From positions 1 to 64,000 of the forward strand of contig JAJDCR010000142.1 in assembly GCA_029260735.1 (NCBI GenBank): 64,000 bases of DNA. Direction: 5' to 3'. Source of the DNA: Planctomycetota bacterium. GTDB taxonomy: Bacteria > Planctomycetota > Uabimicrobiia > Uabimicrobiales > Uabimicrobiaceae. Shown piece after piece: positions 63,417 to 64,000 of this stretch; the first letter of the stretch is position 1, and the number at the start of each line of letters is the position of its first letter. Under the pieces are notes generated by a model. That model had not been told where the DNA came from and did not search any database. It saw only the letters and a list, made by a program, of their open reading frames with translations. The translations under genes were made by a program, and so were the position numbers.

Positions 63417-64000
63417 TGGATAAGCCTAATACACCTGATATGCCCGGTATGCCCAATCAGTCCAATAATATATTTCAGTTTTGGGAAAAAGCAGCGGAGA
63501 ACTATCAGAAATCTTTCTCTGATTGGCAAAATATGATGCCTGAAAATTTACCCGACGCAACAAAAATGTTCTCTCCTTTCCAAAACATGATCCAAACAAT
63601 GGAAGATTTTTTCAAAGGCATGAGCCAAGTAGCCGTTGAAAATCTTTCCGAAGATTATATAAAGGAGCTTCATAAAAGAAACTTTGGAGCTACCGAAAAC
63701 TGGGAAGAGAAAACAATAGAAATTCTCCATAAGATGACCACTTCTCATTTTATCGAGAGCTATCAAAAAATGCTCCAAGACACTACCCAGATTATGCAAG
63801 AAAGCCAAGCTCAAGATCCCCAAGAAGTTGTTAACTTCTGGCAAACTCTTTTTACCGAGTATCTTCGAGACATGGAAGCTATTCCTGAAAATGCAAAACG
63901 CGTTGATATAGAGCATTTAATGAATATTTGGAAGAAGATGGCCACCCAACCCTGGGATGAGGAAACTCAACTTTACTCCCAGCGCTTTTGGGAATCTCTC
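63416..64000 (+). CDS. phaE: PhaE-like subunit of a class III PHA synthase (partial)
   Basis: This frame starts at an ATG overlapping the symporter stop codon (TAATG) and stays open to the window edge, covering 195 codons. The sequence is Met-, Gln- and Trp-rich and helical, with IFQFWEKAAENYQKSFSDWQ near the start and later ESYQKMLQDTTQIM and NFWQTLFTEYL. That pattern resembles PhaE or PhaR-class helper subunits of polyhydroxyalkanoate synthases. The catalytic PhaC would be expected just beyond the edge. The phaR-type regulator nearby supports the assignment. Confidence 0.65.
   Translation, partial: MDKPNTPDMPGMPNQSNNIFQFWEKAAENYQKSFSDWQNMMPENLPDATKMFSPFQNMIQTMEDFFKGMSQVAVENLSEDYIKELHKRNFGATENWEEKTIEILHKMTTSHFIESYQKMLQDTTQIMQESQAQDPQEVVNFWQTLFTEYLRDMEAIPENAKRVDIEHLMNIWKKMATQPWDEETQLYSQRFWESL

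Overview
The window looks like a chromosomal piece of a low-GC, Gram-negative, polyhydroxyalkanoate-making bacterium that also has a PEP-CTERM protein-sorting system. The Gram-negative reading rests on RND permeases with a periplasmic adaptor, a predicted outer-membrane barrel and lipoproteins. The PHA reading rests on a PhaR-type regulator and a PhaE-like protein. Two proteins end in a VPEP motif, a hydrophobic stretch and a basic tail. This mix fits the Planctomycetota/Verrucomicrobiota/Lentisphaerota side of the tree, but no rRNA or marker gene here settles the lineage. I recognise no tRNA, rRNA, CRISPR array or intact insertion sequence.

Layout. (1) 0.1-8.1 kb: a secreted GH31 glycosidase, a repeat-rich spacer, Lon protease and two PEP-CTERM surface proteins; two near-identical covarying hairpins flank the first of these. 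(2) 8.4-14.2 kb: a four-gene operon with a threonine-synthase-like PLP enzyme, a DgcN-like DUF1611 protein, an unusual fusion of a PP-loop ATPase with a creatininase-type amidohydrolase, and an L-Ala-D/L-Glu epimerase-like enolase. The theme appears to be glutamate or dipeptide stereochemistry. (3) 14.2-47.3 kb: a large lipid/polyketide biosynthetic cluster. (4) 47.3-52.6 kb: a minus-strand housekeeping operon with hemC and several envelope or unknown proteins. (5) 52.8-57.5 kb: a processive GT2 glycosyltransferase, a GT-C-like membrane protein, a short S1-domain protein and a porin-like barrel. (6) 57.8-60.9 kb: a ThDP enzyme/aldehyde dehydrogenase pair. (7) 61.1 kb to the end: PHA genes (phaR, a sodium:solute symporter, and a phaE-like gene cut by the window edge).

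The cluster in region 3 is the most interesting part. On the minus strand, one fully reducing single-module PKS (KS-AT-DH-psiKR-ER-KR-ACP) is followed by an alpha-oxoamine synthase, the logic that makes sphingoid-like 2-amino-3-ketones. Divergently, a 3595-residue AT-less megasynthase starts with a fatty acyl-AMP ligase and carries three KS domains; the third has lost its first catalytic His. This megasynthase ends halfway through a dehydratase (DH) double hotdog. The missing second half of the DH, fused to an ACP, appears to lie 8.3 kb downstream, at the start of the gene at 41436. Between the two halves sit a cNMP-domain/zinc-ribbon/membrane-fusion protein and two RND permeases. Two glycosyltransferases, an ABC exporter and an Eis-like GNAT acyltransferase follow. 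My inference is an exported, glycosylated, amino-containing long-chain lipid. The split DH, the cNMP-gated adaptor and the PKS/AOS pairing make this the best candidate for an undescribed system in the window.
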